From CAZNLH01 sp964573995 (GTDB taxonomy: Bacteria; Gemmatimonadota; CAZMKB01; CAZNLH01): a DNA stretch of 64,000 nt. The translations under genes and the position numbers were made by a program. The stretch is from contig CAZNLH010000007.1 in NCBI GenBank assembly GCA_964573995.1, positions 1 to 64,000 on the forward strand, given 5' to 3'. Positions 1-9,665 of this stretch are shown piece after piece; the stretch's first letter is position 1; each line of letters opens with the position of its first letter. Under the pieces are notes generated by a model. It did not search any database, was not told the DNA's origin, and was given only the letters and a program-made list of their open reading frames with translations.

Positions 1-5
1 TCCTC

Positions 6-35
6 TTGACATGATTTCGATATCTGTGGTATACT
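6..35 (+). promoter_or_regulatory. sigma70-type promoter of the first secreted-protein gene
   Basis: TTGACA at 6-11 and TATACT at 30-35 with an 18-base spacer. Transcription would start near 42, about 58 bases before the ATG at 100. Confidence 0.7.
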
Positions 36-99
36 CGCCTTGATGGAGAAGAATGGAGTCCGACTCCCCCGGCGTAGAATCCGCACCAAGGAGGTCTCG

Positions 100-1976
100 A
101 TGAAGACCGTCACACTGTTGATGATCTATGCCTTCCTATTTGCTTTCCCTCCCCTTTTCGCCCAGACGAACTGGCAGATCGAGACGATCGATTCGGCGAT
201 AAACTGGCCGGGGAGCAGCGTGTCGATCGCCGTAGACGACCAGGGGGACGTCCACGTCGCCAACGGCGCCTACCCTGGTGTCGTCCTGCGCTACGCCCGC
301 ACCTACGGAGACTGCTGGGAGGTCAGGACGATCGACGACTATCCCTCGGGGCTCTGCGCCTCGATCGCCCTGGACGGAAAAGGCCGGCCCGTCTTCGCCC
401 ATGTCCGTCACAGCGGCGGCATTCCCTGGCTGACCTGCACGAGCCTCCAGGACACCACCTTCGTCGACGAGTCGATCGACCCGGCCCACGACGACATGCG
501 GACGTCCATCCGGGTATCGGCCGTCGGCATTCCGCACATCGCCTACGGGGAGTGGACCGATCCCTACCGCCTGAAGCACGCATGGAAGGAGGGGGGCGCA
601 TGGAACTTCGAGGTGGCGGACGAGACGACGGGTTCGGGAAACGACATCGGGATGGCGCTGACCCCCGAGGGCTCCCCCTGCGTATCCCACTTCGGTGCGC
701 CCAATTACGGCAACCCGCCCTGGCAGATGCGGTTCTCCCTTTTATCCGGGGGGTCGTGGCACCATGACGTCGTCGACGACAACCTTGGGAATTTCAACGT
801 GATCCAGAGCGCGGTCGCGCTCGACAGCGGGCTCAATCCACATATCGCCTTCTTCTCGAACGACATGTTCGCCCCTGAACTGAGGTACGCCTACTACGAC
901 GGGACCGGCTGGAGCGTGGAGGTCGTCGACGACAACCTTCCCTGGTTCGGAAGCACGGCCTGCTCGATGGTCCTGGATTCCCTCGACAGGCCGCATATCG
1001 TCTACGGGACCCTCTACCAGCAGGTTGGAGGAAACTCGGAACTCCGTTACGCCACTCTCGACAGTACCGGAGCGTGGGTCATCGAGGTGATCGACTCCAC
1101 CGACGACGCCGGGGAACTCAACTCCCTGGCGATCGATCCCCAAGGCTACCTCCACGTCGCATACTTCCGGGGCAATCCCTCCACGCAGGACGGCGAGATC
1201 ATGTACGCCACTAACCGGCCAGAGTCCCTCGCGAGGAGGTGTCGGGATCCCTTCGTCTACTCGGTCCCTCCCAGCGAATCGCCGCCCGACACCCTCTGGA
1301 CGAGGACCTACGGCGGGACGGCAACGGATTGGGGCAGTTCGGTCCAGGAGACGTCCGACGGGGGATTCATCATCGTGGGTACCACGGGATCTTTCGGGCC
1401 GAGCGAGGATGTCTATCTCATCAAGACGGATGGAGGGGGCGATACCCTCTGGACGAGGAAGTATGGCGGGCCGTCGGACGAGTGGGGCATATCGGTCCAG
1501 GAGACCTCCGATGGCGGATACATCCTTGTCGGAAAAACGGATTCGTTCGGCGCCGGCAATTCCGATTACTACCTCGTGAGAACGGATGAAAACGGAGACA
1601 GTCTATGGACAAGGACCTACGGGGGGAATGCGAACGACATCGGTCGATCCGTCCGGCAGACGACCGACGGCGGATACATCGTCGTCGGCGAGACATACTC
1701 GTTCGGCGCCGGTGATCAGGATATCTACCTCGTCAAGACCGACGGAAACGGAGACGCCCTCTGGACGAGGACCTACGGCGGGGCCAACGGGGAAGGTGGA
1801 AACTCCGTGAGACAGACCACGGACGGGGGATATATCATCGCCGGATGGACGGCGAGTTACGGGGCGGGCAATGGGGATGTCTACCTGATCAAGACCGACG
1901 AATCGGGTAACGTCGTCTGGGAGAGAACATACGGGGCCTCCGACAACGACGTGGGCTATTCCGTTCAACAGACCGA
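100..1976 (+). CDS. Secreted tandem-repeat (beta-propeller-like) protein, 3' end lost in gap
   Basis: No enzymatic function recognised. The start at 100 follows an AAGGAGG ribosome site at 88-94 and opens a signal peptide (MKTVTLLMIYAFLFAF..., cleavage near FAQ). An in-frame ATG at 40 would put a charged tail before the signal and is rejected. Residues about 30-390 are BNR/sialidase-like repeats of the type 'YYDGTGWSVEVVDDN'. From about residue 395 there are at least five copies of a 51-53-residue repeat with the core DTLWTRTYGG, SVQ-T-DGGYI, VYLIKTD; copies begin near 1291, 1444, 1600, 1759 and 1912. Such repeats occur in secreted proteins of FCB-type and uncultured bacteria, often with a C-terminal sorting domain; here that end is missing. 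It converges with the C25 peptidase across the gap. Confidence 0.85.
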
Positions 1977-2076
1977 NNNNNNNNNNNNNNNNNNNNNNNN
2001 NNNNNNNNNNNNNNNNNNNNNNNNNNNNNNNNNNNNNNNNNNNNNNNNNNNNNNNNNNNNNNNNNNNNNNNNNNNN
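1977..2076. other. Assembly gap (100 N)
   Basis: Exactly 100 N, a placeholder rather than a measured length. It removes the 3' ends of both converging genes, so their stop codons and any terminator are not visible. Confidence 0.99.
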
Positions 2077-4436
2077 GCGGTGACCGTGAACTGGAAGGAA
2101 TCCTCGGCCCAGACCGCACCGGGATACCCGCCGACCCGCCCGTAGCAGGTGTAGGTCTCGAGCGGCGCCCCGGCCGGGACCGGCTCGTAGAGATGACCCT
2201 GCTGGGTCGCGCCGACGTCCAGGCTCCCCGTGAAGGGTCCGAAGATGGGGTTGCCGCTGTACGGGTTCCCGTTCCAGAGAACGATGTCGGTCCAGTAGTC
2301 GAGCGTCACAGGAACGGAGGACAGGTTCGTAACGGTGACCGTGTAACCGAGGAGGCCGCCCTGCGGCACCTCGGTCGTGTCGGGGACTATCGTCACGGAC
2401 ACGCTCGGCACCTCGCCGGCCACCTGGCACGTTCCCTCGTAAGGAAGGTAGTCTCGCGCCGTGACGGTGACGTCCATGGTCCCCTGGCTGAGTGGATTGA
2501 CGCTCAGGGTGACCGACCCGTCCGAACCGGTCGTGCCGGTCGCGTAGGTCTCGGTCCCCTTCATCAGGCAGACCGTCGCCCCGACGACCGGAGAACCGCC
2601 ATCTTCCACCGTGACGGTGACGTATTGGCTCCCGAGCGGGATGGAATCCGGGAAGGTGACCGAGTCCAGTGTCTGCGGATCTCCCGTCCATACGGGAAGT
2701 TCCGGGTCACCGAGGAGGGTCAGTTCGTAGAAGATGTAACGATAGGTATCGTCATTCTGGTAACCGTCGTTCTTGTGGTCGGAGAAGCAGTCACCAAGGT
2801 GGTAATGTCCCTGGCTGAACAGGGACCTGAAGAAGTACCTGTCGTAGCGGAGGGAATAGTAGTCGTCGTTCCAGGGCGAATACCATCCGTACCGTGAATT
2901 CCCGATGAAGGCGACACCGCCTCCGGCCGCGTTCCGCACGAAGTGTTCCGCTATGCAGTTGCTCGCGTCGTACTGGCAGGCGTCGCAGCCGATCGAGTAG
3001 AAGATGCTCTGCCTGTCGCCGTTGTAGAGGTTGTCCATGTCGCTGCTGTAGAGGCCCCACCAGTGGTTGATGTAGCCTGTGCCCATATAGTCCGAGGATG
3101 AGTGGTCTATATGGTTGAGGAGGTTCTGGCCGCTGTTCATCGTGTTGATTACTTTGGTCTCGTGGTTCCCGGAATCGCTGTCGTAGACCGAGTTCACGTT
3201 CCACCCGGCCGGGATGTAGAGGTTGTCGATCGCGGTCTTGCAACCCTCACCCTCGTTGCTGCCGTTGGTGTAGAGGTCGAAGCCGAATAGCCCCACCCTC
3301 AAGGCATAGTTCGTGAGCGGAGGGGTCTTCTCATAGGTCAAGACCTTGCCTATGAAGGTGGAGATGGCCGAGGTGTTCCTCACCGATGCACGCCCGATGT
3401 CGACCTCGCAGGTCCAGTCGTAGTCGTAGTCGCCGTAATAGGTGTCGCCGGGGATGTTGTCTCCACCGATGTTCCGCGTGTAATACGGGACGACGTTCGT
3501 GTCCCCGCCCAGGAGAAAGTATATCGTCCCCCACGTGTTGTGGGCGTCCTGGACGAAGGCGCGGATCTTCTCCGCGTTAGACGAACCGCTGTACTGGCCG
3601 TAAATCCACCCGGTCGTCACGATGGTGGCGGGTACTCCCTTCTTGGTCTTCCAGTCGACCAGGGGCTGGAAGTCAGAGGTCCAGGTGTCCTGGGTGATGA
3701 CTACATACTCGTAATCCCCCGACGAGAGGGCGAGCGTATGGGGGTATGTGCCGGCAGTGCGAAGGGTAACCGCATCAGGGTTGTCGACCATCCCGCGCAC
3801 CATGTGTTCGTATGCCTCCCGCTCAGCGTCGGAGGCCTGTATCGGTAAGTAATCGCCGCAGACATAACCGTCTACTCCATCGATCACGAGGTCAATGGAG
3901 GTCAGGAGCGCAAGGCGCCCCTCGGCCGGCACGTACCGGAGGGGATAGACCTTGACGCAAGCCATCGCCTGCCCCGCGAGGTCGGTCTGGCCGCTCAATT
4001 CGGCTACCATGGGCGGATAGGCCTCTGTGGAACTATATACCACCGGGTCAGGCTCCACGAAGGGGACCGCGCCGGGAGGCGTGCCGACCGGCAGCGGGGG
4101 CTGCGCGGGATAGATCGTGAACGTCCCCTGGATCTCGCGGGTCTCCATACCGACAACGTGAACATCCGTCGCCCTCATCCCCTCTGGAAGCGCGATCCTT
4201 ACCTCTTTCAGGGGAAGCATCGGGCTTCCCACTGTACTCATGCCCCCCCCATCCTTGATCATGACAAGGTCATAGCCCATCGCCGACCGGAAGTTAAGGT
4301 CATTCTCCGAAAAGCGAAGCGAATAACGGAGTTGCATTGAATGACCCGTCGCCGCCGCGGCATGGTTGGCGCCGGGGACGGCAAACAGCAGGAAAAGGGG
4401 CAAGGCGAGGGTTGGTGCAAGGATGCGACGGTACAT
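2077..4436 (-). CDS. Secreted cysteine peptidase, family C25 (gingipain-like), C-terminus lost in gap
   Basis: Cleaves proteins outside the cell (inferred from family). The start at 4436 has an AAGGAGG site just upstream. Residues 1-29 are a signal peptide, about 35-230 match a C25 propeptide region, and about 240-590 form the caspase-like catalytic domain. The likely catalytic pair is His445 (NHIDHSS) and Cys484 (SIGCDACQYD), followed by the family-typical CIAEHFVRN and GGGVAFIGNSRYGW segments. After that come an Ig-like domain (PDSIPLGSQYVTVTV) and a CARDB/DUF11-like domain (GLLGYTVTVTNLS). About 786 residues are visible. C25 enzymes usually carry a C-terminal sorting signal, which would lie in the gap. 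It has its own consensus promoter upstream and is divergent from tupA. Confidence 0.88.
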
Positions 4437-4575
4437 CTTGTCCTCCTTCTTTTTACAACACGCAATTGATTTTTATAGCCCAAACGGATTGATCGAAAAC
4501 CGGGTTTCTCGACAATCGCGGGATTCCGAAGGATTCATCAGGGGGCATGGTTCCAGCCTCAGTCCCTTGATTCGC

Positions 4576-4604
4576 ATTATACAGGAATCAAATCGTAATG
4601 TCAA
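4576..4604 (-). promoter_or_regulatory. Consensus sigma70 promoter of the C25 peptidase gene
   Basis: On the minus strand TTGACA (4604-4599), a 17-base spacer and TATAAT (4581-4576): a perfect consensus. The leader would be about 130 nt. A 7-base inverted repeat TTGATTC/GAATCAA (4567-4573, 4585-4591) overlaps the -10 box and could be an operator. Otherwise 4437-4775 holds nothing coding that I can support. Confidence 0.8.
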
Positions 4605-4775
4605 GCGAAATATCAGGATAGTACGACTGCATGGCGCACTCCATCGCAAATCCCTCCCAGGAGACCCCCAGTTTCGGATGAGTCATGACTTGATCTTCCC
4701 GGTCGATCAGCACTCGCCGCACTTTTTCAGCGGTCAACCAAGGAAGAATCCGCCCTATTTCCACACTGCAGGCTC

Positions 4776-4803
4776 ATTCGACCAACTCAGCGGCAGGTAT
4801 GAT
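4776..4803 (+). promoter_or_regulatory. Possible promoter of the tup operon
   Basis: TATGAT at 4798-4803 with a weak -35 (ATTCGA, 4776-4781) 16 bases upstream. It would start transcription near 4810, just before the leader RNA's closing stem. The -35 match is poor. Confidence 0.4.
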
Positions 4804-4828
4804 GGATCAAGTTGATTTCGCAGGGGGA

Positions 4829-4913
4829 ATTTCTTAGGTTATTCGGGAGGACCGCCAAGGGGCACCGAAGCGCGCTCCACGGCAGGAAGCCGAGCCGTAG
4901 GCTCTTAAGAAAT
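4829..4913 (+). ncRNA. Structured tupA leader, candidate Moco/Tuco riboswitch
   Basis: Seen in the sequence: an 8-bp closing stem (ATTTCTTA 4829-4836 with TAAGAAAT 4906-4913); a 5-bp stem TTCGG 4842-4846 with CCGAA 4865-4869; a hairpin CGGC-AGGAA-GCCG at 4880-4892; an alternative hairpin GAGCC-GTA-GGCTC at 4892-4904. Blocks such as ACCGCCAAGGGGCACCGAAG and GCCGAGCCGTAGGC resemble my memory of the Moco riboswitch consensus. The class is known to precede Mo/W transport and cofactor genes; a form lacking one stem is thought to sense the tungsten cofactor. The location before a tungstate transporter fits. Cofactor-controlled initiation of tupA is inferred; no terminator is evident. Confidence 0.65.
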
Positions 4914-4952
4914 GAGACCCGTTCGAGGCAAAGGGCCCTCACCCTCTTAGAA

Positions 4953-5951
4953 ATGGCTGCAATCGGGAAAAAACAGGCTGTATTCGGTGGACCCGGGCGA
5001 CCGGCGGCGAAATCCGCGCCGCTTTACTTGTCAGTCGCCCTTACCGCGGTTATCCTTGCCCTCTTGACGGGGCCGACAGGCAACGGCACCTGGGCCTATC
5101 TCCATGGAGGAGAAGTCACGGGCGGCGTTGCGGGGAAGCACCAGGCAGGGCGCCTCCGGGTCGCCACGACGACGAGTCTCTACGACACCGGCCTCTGGGG
5201 TGCCCTCGAGCCACTCTTCGAGAAGCGCTACGGGATAGACCTCGATGTACTTTACGCGGGTACGGGGATAGCGCTCGAATACGGGCGAAGGGGCGACGTG
5301 GATGCTATCGCAGTCCATTCGAGGGATCGGGAAGAGAGGTTCGTATCCGAGGGATACGGGATAAAACGCGTTCCCTTCGCCTACAACTATTTCCTCATAG
5401 TGGGCCCGGCGGGCGATCCGGCTGGAATCAGGGGGAAGACGCCGGAGGAGGCCTTCCGGACGTTGATCGAGGCCAAGAAGTCCCCTTTCGTCTCACGGGG
5501 AGATGATTCCGGCACCCACTCCAGGGAGAAGTCGATCTGGAGGCTGGCTGGCTATGGAGATTACGAGGCGGTGAGAGACTCAGGTGACTGGTACATCGAG
5601 TCAGGCCAGGGAATGGGTCCAACCCTGTTGATAGCCAACGAAAAGGGGGCCTATACCCTGAGCGATATCGGGACGTTCCTTGCCTACCGTGGAAAGATGG
5701 ACCTGGTCCCCACAGTCGAAAAGGGCCCGGGCCTGATCAACGTATATTCCGTGATCGCCTGCAACCCTGAAAAGAATCCCGGCGTGCACTATGAATCGGC
5801 GCTGAAACTCGTGGAATTCCTGACCTCGCCCGAGATCCAGGCGTTGATCGGGGACTACGGCACCGATCGTTACGGTATATCACTCTTCACTCCCTGCGCC
5901 GGGGCTGATCCCCAGGGCGAACCGCAAATTCCGGTGAGCGGGCGGCAATGA
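4953..5951 (+). CDS. tupA: Tungstate ABC transporter substrate-binding protein
   Basis: Periplasmic protein that binds tungstate for import. The mature part opens with LRVATTTSLYDTGLWGALEP, and the TTTS-D-GL block is the TupA hallmark (ModA differs). VSRGDDSGTHSREKSIW and SGQGMGPTLLIANEKGAYTLSDIGT are further family motifs. The chosen start at 4953 (MAAIGKKQ) gives a short basic N-terminus before a hydrophobic signal segment (LSVALTAVILALL). The frame is open further upstream to 4812, but that would translate the structured leader, so it is rejected. First gene of a three-gene operon: its stop overlaps the tupB start (ATGA at 5948). Predicted mature size is about normal for the family. Confidence 0.92.
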   Translation: MAAIGKKQAVFGGPGRPAAKSAPLYLSVALTAVILALLTGPTGNGTWAYLHGGEVTGGVAGKHQAGRLRVATTTSLYDTGLWGALEPLFEKRYGIDLDVLYAGTGIALEYGRRGDVDAIAVHSRDREERFVSEGYGIKRVPFAYNYFLIVGPAGDPAGIRGKTPEEAFRTLIEAKKSPFVSRGDDSGTHSREKSIWRLAGYGDYEAVRDSGDWYIESGQGMGPTLLIANEKGAYTLSDIGTFLAYRGKMDLVPTVEKGPGLINVYSVIACNPEKNPGVHYESALKLVEFLTSPEIQALIGDYGTDRYGISLFTPCAGADPQGEPQIPVSGRQ

Positions 5952-6634
5952 ACGAACTTGCGGCTGGAATCGCCAGGGCGGTCCGGCTGATCCTATCCCT
6001 CGACCCCGAAGTCATGGAGATCACGCGCCGGTCGCTGGCGATATCCTCGTCCTCCTGCATCATCTCCTGCCTGGTATCTCTCCCCCTCGGCGGCCTGATC
6101 CACTTCCAGCGATTCCCGGGCAAGAAGATCCTGATAAGCCTCATCCAGACCCTCTTCAGCCTCCCAACCGTGGCGGTAGGTCTAATAGTCTTCGTCCTCT
6201 TCTCGAGGGCCGGGCCGGCCGGCGGCCTGGGCTTCTTGTTTACGCCCGTGGCGATCGTAATCGGCCAATCGATCCTGATCACTCCTATACTGCTGGGCCT
6301 GACCCTGTCGGCGCTGCACGGTATCGACCCGGCCATACCAGACACCGCCGTGTCCCTTGGGGCAAGCCGTCTTCAGGCCATCGGCGTTACCCTCAGGGAG
6401 GCGAGGTACGCAATACTGACCGCGGTGGTCATGGGATTCGGAAGGGCCATCTCCGAAGTGGGCATCTCCCTGATGGTGGGCGGCAACATCAGGGGATTCA
6501 CCAGGACGATCACTACCGCCATCTCGCTTGAGACATCGAAGGGGGACTTCGAAGTCGCGTTCGCCCTCGGAATCATCCTGATCGTGATAGCGATGGCCAT
6601 CAACATAGCATTGAACCAACTCCAACTCAAATAG
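5948..6634 (+). CDS. tupB: Tungstate ABC transporter permease
   Basis: Inner-membrane permease of 228 residues with about five to six membrane segments. The cytoplasmic loop near residues 137-150 (AVSLGASRLQAIGVTLREA) is the EAA motif that docks on the ATPase. The N-terminal half (SLFSLPTVAVGLIVFVLFS) matches the ModB/TupB fold. It overlaps tupA by four bases and lies 10 bases before tupC, so translation is probably coupled. The substrate is assigned from the TupA neighbour. Confidence 0.92.
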   Translation: MNELAAGIARAVRLILSLDPEVMEITRRSLAISSSSCIISCLVSLPLGGLIHFQRFPGKKILISLIQTLFSLPTVAVGLIVFVLFSRAGPAGGLGFLFTPVAIVIGQSILITPILLGLTLSALHGIDPAIPDTAVSLGASRLQAIGVTLREARYAILTAVVMGFGRAISEVGISLMVGGNIRGFTRTITTAISLETSKGDFEVAFALGIILIVIAMAINIALNQLQLK

Positions 6635-6644
6635 GGACGCGAAG

Positions 6645-7727
6645 ATGGCCCTGATAGAAGTCACCGGCCTGGTCAAGGAATACAACGGGCCCCTTGTACT
6701 GAAGGGGATCGACCTCGAGATCCACGGGGGGGAGGTCTTCACCCTCATAGGGCCTACCGGCGCCGGGAAGACGACCTTGATCCGGATCCTGGACCTCATC
6801 GAGCCCCCGAGCGCGGGCTCCATCCGGTTCTACGGCGACGACGTTGGCGACTCGAAGGGCCGGAGGCTGGAACTGCGCCGCAGGATGGCGTACGTCCAGC
6901 AAAAGCCCATCGTGTTCAACACGAGCGTCCACAAGAACGTCTCCTGCGGCCTCAGGTGGAGGCACGAACGCCGGGATATCGCCAGGAAAAAGGTCAACCG
7001 CGCCCTTGAACTGGTCGGACTTGACGGTTACGGGCATCGAAACGCCCGTGAACTCTCGGGTGGAGAGATCCAGCGGGTCGCGCTGGCGCGGGCACTCGTG
7101 ACAGAACCGGACATCCTCTTCCTCGATGAACCTACGGCCAACCTGGATCCGGTCTCCACCAACCAGATTGAGGATCTCCTGTCGCAGATAATCGAGAGCA
7201 GGAGGATCACCGTCCTGATGACCACCCACGACATGTCCCAGGGACACCGCTTCGCCACGAGGATAGGGGTCATCATGTGCGGCGAACTCGTACAGGTCGC
7301 CCCGCCGCACGAGGTCTTCAACGCACCCAAGAACAGGCAAATCGGCGAGTTCATCGGGATCACCAATATCCTGGCCGGGCGAATCGCCAGGAAGGACGGG
7401 GGGCTTGCCACCATAAATGTGCACGGGAAGACGGTCATTGCGACATCGGAGCATTCGGAAGGCGACGAGGTCGAGATCTTCATCCGGCCAGAGGACATCG
7501 TCTTCACACACTCAATGGACCCCGGCGGTGCCCGAAACATCTTCGATGGAACCATTGTCGAGATGATCCAGGCAGGCTCTCTTATCAGGATAGAGGTGGA
7601 CTGCGGCTTCCCCCTCCTCGGCGTCCTGACGGCTAATTCTGCCAGGGAACTCGACCTCACGGTCGGCAAACGGATTCATGCCGGTTTCAGGGCCGAGGCG
7701 GTCCACGTGGTCCGGTATCTGCGATAA
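6645..7727 (+). CDS. tupC: Tungstate ABC transporter ATP-binding protein
   Basis: Hydrolyses ATP to drive tungstate import through TupB. Walker A GPTGAGKTT (about residues 37-45), Q-loop YVQQKP, signature LSGGEIQRVALARAL, Walker B ILFLDEPTANLD and switch histidine in TTHDM are all intact. After about residue 240 there is a TOBE/MOP-type domain (INVHGKTVIATSEHSEGDEVEIFIRPEDI), making it 360 residues, longer than TupC proteins that lack this domain and closer to ModC/WtpC layout. Such domains can bind oxyanion and feed back on transport. Last gene of the operon; no clear terminator follows. Confidence 0.92.
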   Translation: MALIEVTGLVKEYNGPLVLKGIDLEIHGGEVFTLIGPTGAGKTTLIRILDLIEPPSAGSIRFYGDDVGDSKGRRLELRRRMAYVQQKPIVFNTSVHKNVSCGLRWRHERRDIARKKVNRALELVGLDGYGHRNARELSGGEIQRVALARALVTEPDILFLDEPTANLDPVSTNQIEDLLSQIIESRRITVLMTTHDMSQGHRFATRIGVIMCGELVQVAPPHEVFNAPKNRQIGEFIGITNILAGRIARKDGGLATINVHGKTVIATSEHSEGDEVEIFIRPEDIVFTHSMDPGGARNIFDGTIVEMIQAGSLIRIEVDCGFPLLGVLTANSARELDLTVGKRIHAGFRAEAVHVVRYLR

Positions 7728-8057
7728 TCCAGCGCGAATACGGCCTCCACTGCTCCCCGTTACAGCGGGTCCCCTCCCGTACTGGACCGTGCCATCAACA
7801 GGGCTCACCACCCCTTCCAGGGCCCCACCCCACGTACCCCTGCGCGGTCCGCCGCCGCCTCCGCGGAAGATAGAAAAACGGCGGTCACTCCTTAAGCAAC
7901 GAGGGGCCTTGAATTCCATTTTCCGGATGACCATATAGTCATGACCTGGCACACTCACCGGGCCATGAGATTGAAACTTTAGAGACACACGTCCCGTAGG
8001 TGAACTATATCGGACGAGAGAACTTACAGAATCGAAACAAGAAATCGGGAGGAACAA
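7728..8057. other. Intergenic stretch, no gene seen
   Basis: About 330 bases between tupC and a small gene. A possible promoter lies at 7909-7931 (TTGAAT, 17 bases, CATATA), which would give a leader of roughly 115 nt. TGAC...GTCA at 7927-7940 is a short dyad. Nothing coding is convincing. Confidence 0.5.
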
Positions 8058-8156
8058 ATGGAGATAACCAGGGTCATTATCAGCACGCTTACGGTGAGTA
8101 TCATATATCTCGCCATTCAACTGACCGTCTTCATTCACATCGCATCGCTGATGTGA
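8058..8156 (+). CDS. 32-residue single-pass membrane peptide
   Basis: Not a family I recognise. The ATG at 8058 follows a strong GGGAGGA ribosome site (8048-8054). The product begins MEITRVIISTLTV and consists almost entirely of one hydrophobic helix (VIISTLTVSIIYLAIQLTVF) ending HIASLM. A strong intrinsic terminator follows 31 bases after the stop, so the unit looks like a complete one-gene transcript. Size and shape suit a small regulatory membrane protein or a type I toxin-like peptide; which one cannot be told. The upstream leader could carry an antisense or regulatory element. Confidence 0.55.
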   Translation: MEITRVIISTLTVSIIYLAIQLTVFIHIASLM

Positions 8157-8186
8157 GGGGAAGTCATTCCACTCTCCCCGCAGCGC

Positions 8187-8223
8187 GACCGGGGTCTCTC
8201 ATGAGGGGCCCCGGTCCCTTTTC
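8187..8223 (+). terminator. Intrinsic terminator after the small peptide gene
   Basis: Perfect 8-bp stem GACCGGGG (8187-8194) with CCCCGGTC (8209-8216), a 14-base loop, then CCTTTTC. Points rightward. Confidence 0.85.
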
Positions 8224-8333
8224 ATGGCGCACGGAACACGACCGGCCACATTTTCGGTCCCCCATCACCGGGGGATCAGGCGAGCCGGGCAACTGAAAAG
8301 GGTAGAATTCCGTCCATCGACGTCGCCCGGGGA

Positions 8334-9347
8334 TCACAAGGCGGAATACGTCCGTTTGACCCCCTCGCTGAAGGGCAGGTATGACATGCCCGGGAGGACC
8401 TCCATTAGGCGGGAGGCGTCGCCGTAATAACCCTCGCCTATGATGAGCGACAGGCGCCACGCCATGATGTGAATGATATGCGGGAAATGGCGCCACAACC
8501 AGTCCTGCCTGGTGAGCCCCTCGACGATCTTTTCGATCCATCGTGGGATTCGAATCGATCGAACGGTGGAGCCCGTGGCCTCCGCGATCCCACGGGTGAT
8601 CTCTCCCATGGTAAGCCTCTCCGGGCTCGAAACGAAGAAGGTGTCGTCCCGGGCCCGCGGGTCCTCAGATTCAAGGAGGCGGATCATCACCTCTATCAAG
8701 TCGTCGAGATACAGGAGCCCCATTATCCCCGTCCAGTCGATGTCGGCAGGCGAGAAGCGACACGCCGCCCACCGGGCGAACAGACCGAACATCCCGCTGT
8801 CCCGGAATCCCGGCCCGTAGACCGTGGGCGGCCTGAGGATGACGTAGGAGAAGCCCAGTCGCTGGGCTGATTTCCTGACGATTCCCTCAGCCTTGAGCTT
8901 GGTCCTGCCGTATTCCGTCCTGGGATGACAGGGTGAATCCTCGTTGACAACCGAGTTTGCCGGACCGGCCTTGTCGACCACCATCTGAGTGCTCGTGAAC
9001 AGGAATACCTTCCCGGGGAGGTGTTCAGAAAGGGACTCGATCAGGTTTCGAGTCCCCTCATCGTTGACACGAACCCGATCGCTCTTGACCTCCGTCGTGG
9101 TGAATGCCCCGAGGTGGATGATGGCGTCAAAGGCGGGAAGGGCCTCCCCGGATGGATAGGGCTCGAGGAGATCCCACACGAGTGAACTAACACCAAGGCG
9201 ATGGATCCGATCGGCCCGTCCCCGCTCCACGTCATTGGCCGGAACGGGATGGCTCGCCACAATCTTTTCCCTGCCGTATCGTTTGACAAGGATTTCTATC
9301 GCGCGGACCCCGACAAACCCCGTCGCACCGGTGAGAAAGATCCTCAT
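8334..9347 (-). CDS. NAD-dependent epimerase/dehydratase (extended SDR)
   Basis: Cytosolic NAD(P)-binding oxidoreductase or epimerase of 337 residues; exact substrate unknown. The N-terminus carries the Rossmann motif TGATGFVG (residues 6-13). FLFTSTQMVV supplies the catalytic Thr/Ser region and YGRTKLKAE (about residue 151) the YxxxK pair. RPPTVYGPG follows, typical of nucleotide-sugar or sterol/flavonoid-type SDRs. It starts 21 bases after the GYD gene's stop, so the two are likely co-transcribed. The C-terminal sequence resembles 3-beta-HSD-like family members more than GalE. Confidence 0.85.
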   Translation of the reverse strand: MRIFLTGATGFVGVRAIEILVKRYGREKIVASHPVPANDVERGRADRIHRLGVSSLVWDLLEPYPSGEALPAFDAIIHLGAFTTTEVKSDRVRVNDEGTRNLIESLSEHLPGKVFLFTSTQMVVDKAGPANSVVNEDSPCHPRTEYGRTKLKAEGIVRKSAQRLGFSYVILRPPTVYGPGFRDSGMFGLFARWAACRFSPADIDWTGIMGLLYLDDLIEVMIRLLESEDPRARDDTFFVSSPERLTMGEITRGIAEATGSTVRSIRIPRWIEKIVEGLTRQDWLWRHFPHIIHIMAWRLSLIIGEGYYGDASRLMEVLPGMSYLPFSEGVKRTYSAL

Positions 9348-9368
9348 TCGCCTCCACCAGCCACTTGA

Positions 9369-9665
9369 TCAGAGTTCCTTCGACAGTTCCACTATACGGT
9401 GATATGGGATCGCCGTCCAACTCTCAGCCTTCAACGCACCCAGCGTCTGCGTGATCATGGAGACCTTGGCGGCGCTCTCCTCGTCCGGCGCCTCGTAAAT
9501 ATCCATGAAATCGTAAGGCCCAAGGAGAAAGTAGTGGGATATCCACTTGACCTCCGGGCACTTCTCGCTGATGGCACGCTTCCACTTCTCCCCCACCTCC
9601 TCCCGGTTCTTGAAACTCCCCGCGATCTCTGGTGACAACTTGGTCATGAGGACAAAAGTCGGCAT
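9369..9665 (-). CDS. GYD domain protein
   Basis: 98-residue single-domain protein of the GYD family (ferredoxin-like alpha/beta sandwich), function unknown. It shows the defining region LLGPYDFMDIYEAPDEESAAK, with GPYD in place of GxYD, and begins with the conserved MPTFVLMTKLSPE strand. The ribosome site AAGGAGGAAG lies just before the ATG. It is the first gene of a two-gene unit with the SDR enzyme. Confidence 0.85.
   Translation of the reverse strand: MPTFVLMTKLSPEIAGSFKNREEVGEKWKRAISEKCPEVKWISHYFLLGPYDFMDIYEAPDEESAAKVSMITQTLGALKAESWTAIPYHRIVELSKEL

Noticed and set aside
1603..2691. Long minus-strand open frame across the first gap
   Set aside because: It is antisense to the secreted repeat protein and relies on N codons; no ribosome site or family.
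4366..4815. 149-codon plus-strand frame between the C25 gene and tupA
   Set aside because: It overlaps the C25 promoter and has no ribosome site or recognisable sequence.
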